This document shows positions 16,683-24,377 of a stretch of 24,737 bases of DNA, piece by piece; position 1 is the stretch's first letter; each line of letters starts with the position of its first letter. Origin of the DNA: [Eubacterium] saphenum (GTDB taxonomy: Bacteria; Bacillota; Clostridia; Oscillospirales; Ruminococcaceae); assembly GCA_004555855.1 (NCBI GenBank), contig SFJQ01000014.1, positions 1-24,737 of the forward strand, written 5' to 3'. The notes beneath the pieces were generated by a model. The model had not been told where the DNA came from and searched no databases. It worked only from the letters and a program-made list of their open reading frames with translations. A program made the translations under genes and the position numbers.

Positions 16683-16708
16683 AATTTTTTTGCGAACGCA
16701 AAAAAATT
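16683..16708. terminator. Symmetric A/T-GCG hairpin, possible bidirectional terminator
   Basis: AATTTTTTTGCG (16683-16694) pairs perfectly with CGCAAAAAAATT (16697-16708) around AA. The stem is mostly A-T, with only three G-C pairs at the tip, so it is weak as a classical terminator in spite of its symmetry. Confidence 0.35.
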
Positions 16709-16742
16709 CGCAAACCCCTCAGAACAACCTAACCTTAGCAGA

Positions 16743-16824
16743 GCGGGTGCAGTCACGACCGTCCCTCTTTAACGGGCGTGACTGCACCCGCGCAATTTTT
16801 CGGGTTCGATGCCCGAAAAATTGC
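16743..16824. repeat. Hairpin-pair element, copy 1
   Basis: GCGGGTGCAGTCACG (16743-16757) pairs perfectly with 16777-16791 around the insert ACCGTCCCTCTTTAACGGG, whose CCGT and ACGG can also pair. Directly abutting is a second hairpin, GCAATTTTTCGGG (16792-16804) with CCCGAAAAATTGC (16812-16824), loop TTCGATG. No gene overlaps it. Confidence 0.85.
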
Positions 16825-16875
16825 CCCGAGCGCGCAGACCTACAAGCTGTACCAACGGTAAAAGCTCGGCAAAAG

Positions 16876-16958
16876 GCGGGTTAAGCCACGACCGTCCCGC
16901 CTTAAACGGGCGTGGCTTCACCCGCGCATTTTCGGCGGCTCGACGCCGCCGAAAATGC
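16876..16958. repeat. Hairpin-pair element, copy 2
   Basis: This has the same plan as the copy 51 nt upstream. GCGGGTTAAGCCACG (16876-16890) pairs with 16911-16925 with one mismatch, around the insert ACCGTCCCGCCTTAAACGGG. An abutting 14-bp hairpin, GCATTTTCGGCGGC (16926-16939) with 16945-16958, has the loop TCGAC. Insert and loop core (TCGA) are conserved, whereas the stems differ by paired substitutions. A third small hairpin (GGTTTC/GAAACC, 16962-16976) follows. Confidence 0.85.
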
Positions 16959-16975
16959 CAAGGTTTCGCAGAAAC

Positions 16976-17122
16976 CCAAGTCTTTTCGCACGCGCTCTCC
17001 AAAAATTCCCAAAAATCCGCCGCCGTTTTCCATGTCTTGCCGGGAAACTAACGCGGGATTATTATGAAATCAAGTGAATATTATGCAAGAAAAATGCTAA
17101 AAAATATCAGAAATGCTGCAAA
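16976..17122. other. Non-coding stretch upstream of the cre site
   Basis: I see no gene, ribosome binding site or strong secondary structure here. The base composition changes sharply at about 17050 from GC-rich repeat DNA to AT-rich promoter-type DNA. Confidence 0.5.
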
Positions 17123-17136
17123 TGTAAACGTTTTCA
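17123..17136. promoter_or_regulatory. CcpA/LacI-family cre site upstream of glgB
   Basis: TGTAAACGTTTTCA fits the catabolite-responsive element consensus TGWAANCGNTNWCA at all 14 positions. It is centred about 95 bp upstream of the -10/-35 pair for glgB. An upstream location is more usual for activation than for repression. GalR or MalR-type regulators recognise similar sites. Confidence 0.75.
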
Positions 17137-17218
17137 TAAAGATTTTGTAAAATTGTTGTAAAAATGCACAAAATCAACAGTATGAAATGTAAAAAATCAT
17201 AGAATATTCACAAAGCAC

Positions 17219-17247
17219 TTGAAAAAAACTCTCAAATGTGCTAGAAT
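17219..17247 (+). promoter_or_regulatory. Sigma-A promoter of the glgBCD operon
   Basis: TTGAAA (17219-17224) and TAGAAT (17242-17247) lie 17 bp apart, with a TGC extension before the -10. Transcription should begin near 17254, leaving a leader of about 109 nt before glgB. Confidence 0.8.
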
Positions 17248-17316
17248 AAGAATAGTAAAAAAGGGGGTTTTTTGGGCAAATCCACAAGATTGCTCATAAT
17301 TTCACCTCAAGGAAAA

Positions 17317-17354
17317 CCTGCGCCAAAATGCCATGGCAGCAGGATTAAGGGAGG
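17317..17354 (+). promoter_or_regulatory. Leader hairpin next to the glgB ribosome binding site
   Basis: CCTGC-GCCA (17317-17325) pairs with TGGC-A-GCAGG (17334-17343) with one bulged A. The Shine-Dalgarno AAGGGAGG is at 17347-17354. An ACCTC at 17304-17308 could alternatively pair with GAGGT at the Shine-Dalgarno. The two folds could compete, but no known riboswitch is recognised. Confidence 0.4.
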
Positions 17355-17362
17355 TTTTTTCA

Positions 17363-19375
17363 ATGGCAATAACGGTTCCCGAGGAATATCAGGTTCCGCT
17401 GCATTTGTTTTTCAAGGGAGAAAATTCTCATTCATACGAGTTTTTCGGCTCTCATAAGATGAAAAAGGACGGCAAAACAGGCGTTGTTTTCAGGTGCTGG
17501 GCGCCGCACGCAAAATCTGTCTGCGTAGTCGGCGATTTCAACCACTGGGACAGAACCCGCCACTATATGAATAAAATCAACGACGGCGGTATCTGGGAGC
17601 TGTTTATCGAGGGAATAAAGCAGTTCGATAACTACAAGTTCAGCGTGGAAGCTCCCGACGGGCTGATTAAGCTAAAAGCCGACCCCTACGGCACTCACAT
17701 GGAGCTGCGCCCGAACACCGCTTCCAAGTTCTTTGATATCGATGGCTTTAACTGGGGTGACAAGGCTTATTTCGACAAGCTCAACAAAACCAACGTCTAC
17801 GACAGCCCCATAAATATCTACGAGGTCAACATCGGCTCGTGGAAAAAGAACGGCGAGAACTATCTGAGTTACAGCGAGCTTGCCAAGGAACTCATTCCCT
17901 ACGTCAAGGAAATGGGTTACACGCACGTTGAACTTATGCCCATCGGCGAGTATCCGTTCGACGGTTCGTGGGGTTATCAGCAAATCGGCTACTACGCACC
18001 CACGTCACGCTTCGGCACCCCGCACGACTTTATGGATTTCGTCAACAAGTGCCACAAGGCAGGTATCGGAGTAATTATGGACTGGGTTCCCGCGCATTTC
18101 CCCAAGGACGCTGCCGGTCTTTACGAATGGGACGGCGAGAGCTGCTACGAATACACCGACCCGCTCAAACGCGAGCATAAGTCATGGGGAACTCACATCT
18201 TCGACTGGGGCAAGCCCGAGGTGCAGTCGTTCCTCGTTTCAAACGCGAATTTCTGGATTGAAAAATACCACGTTGACGGCTTGAGAGTTGACGCAGTAGC
18301 TTCAATGCTCTACCTCGACTACGACCGCCGCGATGGTGAATGGCGCCCGAACAGCAAGGGCGGCAAGGAAAATCTCGAGGCAATCGCGTTCCTGCAAAAG
18401 CTCAACGCGGCTGTTTTCAGAGAACACCCGAATATACTTATGGTTGCCGAAGAATCCACGGCTTGGCCGATGGTTACAAAGCCCGCTGATATCGGCGGAC
18501 TCGGCTTCAACTTCAAGTGGAATATGGGTTGGATGAACGATATGCTCCGCTATATGAGCATGGACCCGCTCGGACGTCCCTATAACCACAATCTCGTTAC
18601 ATTCTCGTTCTACTACGCGTTTTCTGAGAATTTCGTGCTTCCGATAAGCCACGACGAGGTTGTTTACGGAAAGTGCTCGATGCTCGACAAAATGGGCGGC
18701 CCGCGCGAATACCGTTTCCACTCGATGAGAACGTTCCTCGGCTATATGATGGCGCACCCCGGCAAAAAGCTGATGTTTATGGGACAGGAATTTGCTCAGT
18801 ACAAGGAGTGGAATTTCCAGTCGCAGCTTGACTGGGAGGTTCTCGAATTTGACCCGCATCATCAGTACCACAACTACGTCAAGGCGCTCAACAAGCTCTA
18901 TCTCGAAACTCCCGCGCTCTGGGAGTGCGACACAAGCTGGGAGGGCTTCCACTGGATTTCCGCGGAGGATAACTCCAACAGCGTTATCGCGTTCAGGAGA
19001 ATTTCCCGCAAAAAGGACGAGGTTATCGTTGTGTGCAACTTCCAGCCCGTCCGTCACGAAATCTACGAAATCGGCGTTCCCTATTACGCGGATTACGAGG
19101 AAATCTTCAACTCAGATGACGTTAAATTCGGCGGCAGCGGCATAACAAACGGCACCGTTACCGCAAAGAACGAGCCTATGCACGATGAACAGTACAGGGT
19201 TTCGCTCGATATCCCGCCGATGTCCGTTATGTACTTCGTTCCGAAGAATATCCGTCTTCCCGAGGACGATGAGCCCGAGGCTGAGGACAAGGCTGAAAAA
19301 GCGGAAGAAAAGGTTGAAAAAGCAGCGGACAAAACCGTTGAAATAAGCAATAAATCCCAAAAGGAAAACGATAAA
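17363..19375 (+). CDS. glgB: 1,4-alpha-glucan branching enzyme
   Basis: GlgB makes alpha-1,6 branches in glycogen. The ATG at 17363 has GGGAGG eight bases upstream, giving about 671 residues; an ATG ten codons earlier has no such site. A CBM48-type domain (about 30-120, CWAPHAKSVCVVGDFNHWD) precedes the GH13 barrel. Catalytic residues are visible as Asp310 in GLRVDAVASMLY, Glu363/364 in VAEEST and Asp431 in ISHDEV. The all-beta C-terminal domain ends near residue 630. A tail of about 38 residues rich in Glu, Lys and Ala follows (EDDEPEAEDKAEKAEE onwards), unlike typical GlgB. The gene begins the operon and is 13 nt before glgC. Confidence 0.96.
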
Positions 19376-19391
19376 TAACAGGAGGAAAGTT

Positions 19392-20597
19392 ATGAACCAC
19401 ATTAAAAAAGAGTGCGTCGCTATGCTGCTCGCAGGCGGACAGGGCAGCCGCCTTTACGCGCTTACTCAGGATATGGCAAAGCCTGCCGTCCCCTATGGCG
19501 GAAAGTACAGAATTATCGATTTCCCGCTGTCAAACTGCGTGAACTCCGGTATCGATACCGTAGGCGTTCTCACGCAGTATCAGCCGCTCGTTTTGAACGA
19601 GTACATAGGCAACGGTCAGCCTTGGGGACTTGACCGCGCTCACGGCGGAGTACATGTTCTCCCGCCTTATGAAACCGCTGCCGGAAAGGCTTGGTACTCC
19701 GGTACGGCAAACGCGATTTACCAGAATATCGGCTTTGTTGACCGCTATAATCCCGAATATGTCGTAATCCTCTCGGGCGACCACATCTACAAGATGGATT
19801 ACTCGAAGATGGTCGATTTCCACAAGCAGCATCAGGCAGACGCGACAATCGCTGTTCTCGAGGTGCCGTGGGAAGAAGCGCCGCGTTTCGGTATTATGAC
19901 CGCGAACGAAGAAGGTCTTATCACTGAGTTTGCCGAGAAGCCGAAAGAGCCTAAATCAAACCTCGCTTCTATGGGTATTTATGTATTTTCTTGGGCAAAG
20001 CTTCGCAAGTACCTCATCGAAAACGAGCAGGACGAAGGCGCAACAAAGGATTTCGGCAAGAACATCATTCCCGCAATGCTCAACAACAACGAAAAGATGG
20101 TTGCTTACCACTTCGACGGCTACTGGAAGGACGTCGGAACTATCGACAGCTTGTGGGAAGCAAATATGGACGTTCTCGACCCGAATGTTCCGCTTGATTT
20201 GCTCGACGACAGCTGGAAGATTTACTCCAGAAACCCCGTTATGCCGCCGCACTATGCGGGCGCGCAGAGCCATATTGAAAACTCAATGATTGCCGAGGGC
20301 TGCGAGATTAACGGTATGATTGACTTCTCGGTACTTTTCGCAGGCGTTACCGTTGAGGAAGGCGCTATCGTTCGCGACAGTATCGTTATGCCGAACTCCG
20401 TTATCAAGAAGGGCGCGGTTATCGAATACGCTATCGTTGGTGAAAACTGCGTAATCGGCGAGGGCGCACACATCGGTGAACGTCCCGAGCTTATCGAGGA
20501 CAAGGACCAGTGGGGCGTTGCCGTTATCGGTCACAACGTAAACGTATCCGACAAGGCTGTCGCTCCTCCCAAGGCTATGATTTCTAAGGATATATGA
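19392..20597 (+). CDS. glgC: Glucose-1-phosphate adenylyltransferase, catalytic subunit
   Basis: GlgC makes ADP-glucose from glucose-1-phosphate and ATP, the committed step of glycogen synthesis. The 401 residues begin with the nucleotidyltransferase signature MLLAGGQGSRLYALT (11-25), then KPAVPYGGKYRIIDFPLSN. LSGDHIYKMDY holds the metal-binding aspartate, and EFAEKP and the left-handed beta-helix at the C-terminus follow. The ribosome binding site is AGGAGG about 8 nt before the ATG. Gene order glgB-glgC-glgD is as in other Bacillota. Confidence 0.97.
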   Translation: MNHIKKECVAMLLAGGQGSRLYALTQDMAKPAVPYGGKYRIIDFPLSNCVNSGIDTVGVLTQYQPLVLNEYIGNGQPWGLDRAHGGVHVLPPYETAAGKAWYSGTANAIYQNIGFVDRYNPEYVVILSGDHIYKMDYSKMVDFHKQHQADATIAVLEVPWEEAPRFGIMTANEEGLITEFAEKPKEPKSNLASMGIYVFSWAKLRKYLIENEQDEGATKDFGKNIIPAMLNNNEKMVAYHFDGYWKDVGTIDSLWEANMDVLDPNVPLDLLDDSWKIYSRNPVMPPHYAGAQSHIENSMIAEGCEINGMIDFSVLFAGVTVEEGAIVRDSIVMPNSVIKKGAVIEYAIVGENCVIGEGAHIGERPELIEDKDQWGVAVIGHNVNVSDKAVAPPKAMISKDI

Positions 20598-20619
20598 TAT
20601 AGGAAAGGATGTTTTTGAT

Positions 20620-21744
20620 ATGGCTAGTATGGCTAATGTTTTAGGCTTGATTTTCGCTAATATGCACGAACAAACCCTTCCCGAGCTTACAAAATCGAGA
20701 GCAATGGCAAGCGTTCCCTTTGGAAGCAAATATCGTCTTGTCGATTTCCCGCTTTCGAGTATGGTTAATTCGGGAATTACACAGGTTGGAATTATCACCA
20801 AGCAGAATTACTACTCCCTTATGAATCACCTCGGAATGGGTTCTGAGTGGGATTTGGCGAGAAAAACCGGCGGTCTGCACATTCTCCCGCCCTACGGCAG
20901 AGAAGGAAGCGGAATTTACCGCGGCAGACTTGAGGCTCTCGCCGGCTCTTATGAGTTCATCGAGGAAAGCGACGCAGAGTATGTGATTATGTCCGACAGC
21001 AACATTATCGCAAATATGGATTTGAAGCCTATCGTTGAGTTCCACGAAAAGAGCGGCGCAGATATCACCTGCGTTTACGGACGCGGCGTTTATTCAACCG
21101 AGAGAGCAATGGCTCAGACCGTTCTCTGCGTTGACGAAAACAACGTTGTTTATGACGTTCTCGCAAGACCTGCAATGAGCGGCGAAATGAACGTTGCGCT
21201 CAACGTTTACGTTATGAAGCGCCAGTTCCTGCAGGACCTTATCCGCGAGAGCGAGTGCCGCAGCCTTTACAGCTTTGAAACCGATATCCTCCAGCACAAA
21301 CTCCACGATTTCAAGGTTCTCGGCTACAAGTACGAGAAGTACTACGAGATTATCGACTCGATGAAAACCTACTACAAGGCGACTATGGATATGATGAACC
21401 GTCAGATTTGCAAGGAAGTTTTCTCGCTCGAAACCCCGATTTACACAAAGGTTCGCGATGTTGCTCCCGCGAAATACGGCATTGACTGCGATGTCAAGAC
21501 CTCTCTTGTTGCGGACGGCTGCATCATCGAGGGCACCGTTGAAAACAGCGTGCTTTTCCGCGGAGTTAAGGTAGGCAAGGGCGCTGTTGTAAAGAACAGT
21601 ATTGTTATGCAGGACGCTGTTATCGAGGAGAAATCCGCGCTTATCAACGCAATCACCGATAAGGACGTCACCATCTCCAAGAACCGCACAATCACCGGTT
21701 CACCCGATTTCCCTGTTTATATAAGCAAGGGCGGCGTGGTTTAA
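20620..21744 (+). CDS. glgD: GlgD, non-catalytic ADP-glucose pyrophosphorylase subunit
   Basis: GlgD is a GlgC paralogue that forms a hetero-oligomer with GlgC in Bacillota and raises its activity. Its 374 residues keep the fold (SVPFGSKYRLVDFPLSSMVNSGI, GTAxxIY-like GSGIYRGRLEA). They lack the GGxGxRL nucleotide loop, having GLIFANMHEQTLPELT instead. The SGDHIYKMDY motif is replaced by MSDSNIIANMD. Both losses fit a non-catalytic subunit. GGAAAGG lies about 11 nt before the ATG. A terminator follows at 21761. Confidence 0.93.
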   Translation: MASMANVLGLIFANMHEQTLPELTKSRAMASVPFGSKYRLVDFPLSSMVNSGITQVGIITKQNYYSLMNHLGMGSEWDLARKTGGLHILPPYGREGSGIYRGRLEALAGSYEFIEESDAEYVIMSDSNIIANMDLKPIVEFHEKSGADITCVYGRGVYSTERAMAQTVLCVDENNVVYDVLARPAMSGEMNVALNVYVMKRQFLQDLIRESECRSLYSFETDILQHKLHDFKVLGYKYEKYYEIIDSMKTYYKATMDMMNRQICKEVFSLETPIYTKVRDVAPAKYGIDCDVKTSLVADGCIIEGTVENSVLFRGVKVGKGAVVKNSIVMQDAVIEEKSALINAITDKDVTISKNRTITGSPDFPVYISKGGVV

Positions 21745-21760
21745 TCACAACATAAATAAG

Positions 21761-21788
21761 GCGCGGACGTAAAAATCCGCGCTTTTTT
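21761..21788 (+). terminator. Terminator of the glgBCD operon
   Basis: GCGCGGA (21761-21767) pairs with TCCGCGC (21776-21782), and TTTTTT follows. The convergent HAD gene ends at 21787, so its stop codon region overlaps the T-run. Confidence 0.9.
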
Positions 21789-22326
21789 ATGCCTTGATTT
21801 TGAAATCCCGCCAATCCTTTACATACTCGTCAACATACGGCAAAATATTCCCATCGTTAACGGTAATTTCATCGTACACGCCGACAACGTAAAACCCCGC
21901 GTCCTTTGCCGTCGCGACAGCGTGAGGGACGTCCTCGAACACCACGCAGTCCCCGATTTGCGCGCCAAGCCTTTTCGCGGCAAGCAGAAAAATATCGGGC
22001 TTGTCCTTGTACGCGCCGGCTTCATCGCAGTCTATGTAGAACTCCATAAAATTCAAAATACCCGTTTTCTCAAGAAAAGGCTCGGCAATATCGCGGCGAG
22101 TTGCGCTTGCAATGCACATCTTGACGCCGCGTTCCTTTGCCCCGCGCAGAAAATCCAAAACTCCCGCTTTTATCTCGATTTCCTCGGCGTAGTGCTTTTT
22201 CATTCGCTGACGAACGCGCTCCCAAGCGGCATCATCGTCCGCGTTTTCGGCAGCGCACTCCCTTCTCCAGCACTTCATCGAAGCCGCAAGCGTTCCGTCC
22301 AAGTCAAATATGTAAAATTTTTTCAT
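21787..22326 (-). CDS. HAD-superfamily hydrolase, beta-phosphoglucomutase-like
   Basis: This 179-residue phosphatase or phosphomutase has HAD motif I DLDGTL (Asp8 nucleophile, Asp10 acid/base), motif II IASAT, a motif III lysine region in KDKPDIFLLAAKRLG and motif IV VVFEDVPHAVATAKDAG. A helical cap of the C1 type lies between motifs I and II. This is the subfamily of phosphoglycolate phosphatases and beta-phosphoglucomutases, and substrates cannot be read from sequence. Its place next to the glycogen genes may be chance because it is on the other strand. The ATG at 22326 has AGAGGT seven bases upstream. Confidence 0.85.
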   Translation of the reverse strand: MKKFYIFDLDGTLAASMKCWRRECAAENADDDAAWERVRQRMKKHYAEEIEIKAGVLDFLRGAKERGVKMCIASATRRDIAEPFLEKTGILNFMEFYIDCDEAGAYKDKPDIFLLAAKRLGAQIGDCVVFEDVPHAVATAKDAGFYVVGVYDEITVNDGNILPYVDEYVKDWRDFKIKA

Positions 22327-22357
22327 CGTTTACCTCTTTTTCCGCAATTTTCGCTCT

Positions 22358-22363
22358 ATTATA
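22358..22363 (-). promoter_or_regulatory. Possible -10 box for the HAD gene
   Basis: The minus strand reads TATAAT here, 32 nt before the start codon. No convincing -35 is seen at 16-18 bp. Confidence 0.4.
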
Positions 22364-22428
22364 ATAAGTATATCATATTTTCGACAGTTTGTAAAGTGCA
22401 GAATTTTCACACAATTTTCACATTGATG

Positions 22429-22437
22429 TGCTATAAT
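22429..22437 (+). promoter_or_regulatory. Extended -10 promoter for the ABC transporter
   Basis: TGCTATAAT is an extended -10 box, 32 nt before the TTG start at 22469. The -35 is weak. Confidence 0.65.
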
Positions 22438-22468
22438 AAGAAAAAACTTACAAAAGGAGTGGGATAAA

Positions 22469-23356
22469 TTGGTTCAAATAAGAGGACTGAAAAAAGCATA
22501 CGGAAATTTCTCCGTGCTTCGCGGTCTTAATATGAACATCAACGACGGCGATATCTACGGTTTCCTCGGCAGAAACGGCTGCGGAAAAACCACAACCATG
22601 AACATTATCGCAAACATTATCGAAAAAGACGACGGCGAAATCAGGCTCGGCGACGGAAAACCCGTTAAAATCGGATATCTCCCCGAAAGTCCTATGATTT
22701 TCGGTTATATGACCGCGCGCGAGTATCTCGAATATATCGCTGCGTGTACCGATTTTGACGGCGATATCAAGAGCAGGGTTTCCGAGGTGCTTGAAATTGT
22801 CGGGCTTTCGAGCGCTGCCGACCGCCGCACAAAGGGCTTTTCGCGCGGTATGACGCAGAGGCTCGGTATGGGCGCGTCTATCATCAGAAAGCCCGACTTG
22901 CTGCTGTTTGACGAGCCGACCTCCGCGCTTGACCCGCAGGGCAGGCTTGAGGTTATCGATATCATCAACCGGCTGAAGTCGCTCGGCTGCACAATCGTCC
23001 TGTCAACGCACATTTTGTCCGATGTTGAAAGAATAGCGAACCGTATCGGCATAATGACCGGCGGCACGCTTGCCGAGGAGGGCGACCTCAAGGATATCCT
23101 CAAAAAATACGGCGGCGATATCATCAACCTCACCTTGAGAAATCTCACTCAGGAAAACAAGCTCGCGCTGCTCAGAATTGACTTCGCAAGAGCCGAGTTC
23201 GACGAGAAAACAGGGCTTTTCCGCTTCGGCTCGGACAATGCCGAAGAAACAGCGCGGCGGCTGGTAAAAATACTTGCCGACAACGAAATGGTTGTCGATA
23301 GCTTTAAAATCGGCACGGCAACCCTCGAAGAAGTTTTCAGAAAGGTGGCGGGTTAA
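22469..23356 (+). CDS. ABC transporter ATP-binding protein (ABC-2 type)
   Basis: This 295-residue ATPase powers the permease encoded next. Walker A is GRNGCGKTT (34-42), the signature is FSRGMTQ (124-130; a frequent variant of LSGGQ in ABC-2 exporters), Walker B is LLLFDEP (144-150) and the switch histidine is His181 in LSTHIL. The C-terminal 80 residues are the extension common in drug, bacteriocin and antibiotic efflux ATPases. The start is TTG at 22469, with AGGAG eight bases upstream. The stop codon is directly followed by the ATG of the permease, indicating coupling. The exported substrate is unknown. Confidence 0.93.
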   Translation: MVQIRGLKKAYGNFSVLRGLNMNINDGDIYGFLGRNGCGKTTTMNIIANIIEKDDGEIRLGDGKPVKIGYLPESPMIFGYMTAREYLEYIAACTDFDGDIKSRVSEVLEIVGLSSAADRRTKGFSRGMTQRLGMGASIIRKPDLLLFDEPTSALDPQGRLEVIDIINRLKSLGCTIVLSTHILSDVERIANRIGIMTGGTLAEEGDLKDILKKYGGDIINLTLRNLTQENKLALLRIDFARAEFDEKTGLFRFGSDNAEETARRLVKILADNEMVVDSFKIGTATLEEVFRKVAG

Positions 23357-24229
23357 ATGCAGTTGAAATACAGTCTTAAAAAGGAATGGGCGCACTTTAC
23401 GAGAACTTTTCGGTTTGCAGGCGTAATTATCGCGGCGTTTGCTGTGGCGCTTTTCTACCCGCTTTTGTTCAAATTCACGGGAGTAATTCTGACCGAAATG
23501 TCGAAAATGGGCGGGCTTTCCGTATCGGTTGACCCTTCGTCAAGCGGTTTGCTCGGCGGAATGAGCCTCGGCGATATGGCTGATATGTACTTCAACGCGG
23601 GAATGATGTTCGCAGTCACGATGTCGAGTATGTTCTCGATGACCACGCTTATCATTATGCTGATAATCGGTTCGGCGGCGGGCGGCGAACAGAAAAAGCG
23701 CGCGATGATAATCCCGCTTTGCTCGGGGCTGAACAACAAGCACTACGTTCTCGCAAAATTCATCATCTACCCCACAACCGCTTTTGTCACGGTTTTCCTC
23801 GCGGGCTTGTTCTGCGGAGTGCTTTGCAACGCGCTTTTCCCTAATAACAAATTCGGCATTGATTTGCTGCTGCTCGGCTGCTTTATGGCGGGAATTTACG
23901 TCTTGTTCATCATTTCAATTTACCTCTCGCTCGGCATCTGCACCTCAAAGCCCATCGTTATGGCGGCAATCGTTTTTGTCGGCACAACGCTTATCGATAC
24001 AATTCTCAAAGGTCTGAATGTCGTTGATTACAACCCGTTCACGCTCTCAATGCTCGTTTCGGGAGGCTTGTTTATGACGCCCGATTTCCCGCTCGCCGAT
24101 TACGCGGCAAGCATTGCCGTCGGTATCGCGATTTCTCTCGTTGTGAGCGCGCTGATGTGTCTGCTTGCAATCGCCGTGTTGAATGCGAAGAAAATCGACA
24201 ACACCGAGGAGAAAAAGCCGGAGTTTTGA
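23357..24229 (+). CDS. ABC-2 type transporter permease
   Basis: This is a 290-residue membrane protein with about six predicted helices, roughly at 20-40, 87-112, 137-163, 172-195, 200-218 and 250-278. A loop of about 40 residues lies outside between the first two. It pairs with the adjacent ATPase, beginning immediately after its stop. A charged C-terminus (NTEEKKPEF) faces the cytoplasm. There is no clear terminator between it and the toxin-antitoxin locus. Confidence 0.88.
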   Translation: MQLKYSLKKEWAHFTRTFRFAGVIIAAFAVALFYPLLFKFTGVILTEMSKMGGLSVSVDPSSSGLLGGMSLGDMADMYFNAGMMFAVTMSSMFSMTTLIIMLIIGSAAGGEQKKRAMIIPLCSGLNNKHYVLAKFIIYPTTAFVTVFLAGLFCGVLCNALFPNNKFGIDLLLLGCFMAGIYVLFIISIYLSLGICTSKPIVMAAIVFVGTTLIDTILKGLNVVDYNPFTLSMLVSGGLFMTPDFPLADYAASIAVGIAISLVVSALMCLLAIAVLNAKKIDNTEEKKPEF

Positions 24230-24283
24230 CAAATTCAACCGTTTAGATGACATTATTCCCTTTAGTTCGTCTTGCGGTGCATC

Positions 24284-24332
24284 GAAACGATTTTTCCTCA
24301 AAACGCAAAAAAGTATTGACAAAAATCGTTTC
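24284..24332. promoter_or_regulatory. 12-bp inverted repeat at the antitoxin RNA promoter
   Basis: GAAACGATTTTT (24284-24295) is a perfect reverse complement of AAAAATCGTTTC (24321-24332), with 25 bp between. The right arm covers the last base of the -35 box and most of the spacer, so it could serve as an operator. Alternatively it could act as a weak terminator hairpin for the ABC operon. Confidence 0.5.
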
Positions 24333-24344
24333 AAGGTGTATAAT
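24316..24344 (+). promoter_or_regulatory. Consensus sigma-A promoter of the RNA antitoxin
   Basis: TTGACA (24316-24321) and TATAAT (24339-24344) are both perfect and separated by exactly 17 bp. Transcription should begin near 24351. It is the strongest promoter by match in the window, as expected for an antitoxin RNA that must be in excess. Confidence 0.92.
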
Positions 24345-24377
24345 ATTATTGAGGATAAAACCTCATCATCGTAAAAT

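Noticed and set aside
17272..17457. TTG-started 61-codon leader frame overlapping the glgB start
   Set aside because: AGGGGG lies upstream, but the frame overlaps glgB out of phase and has no recognisable product; kept only as a note in the leader finding.
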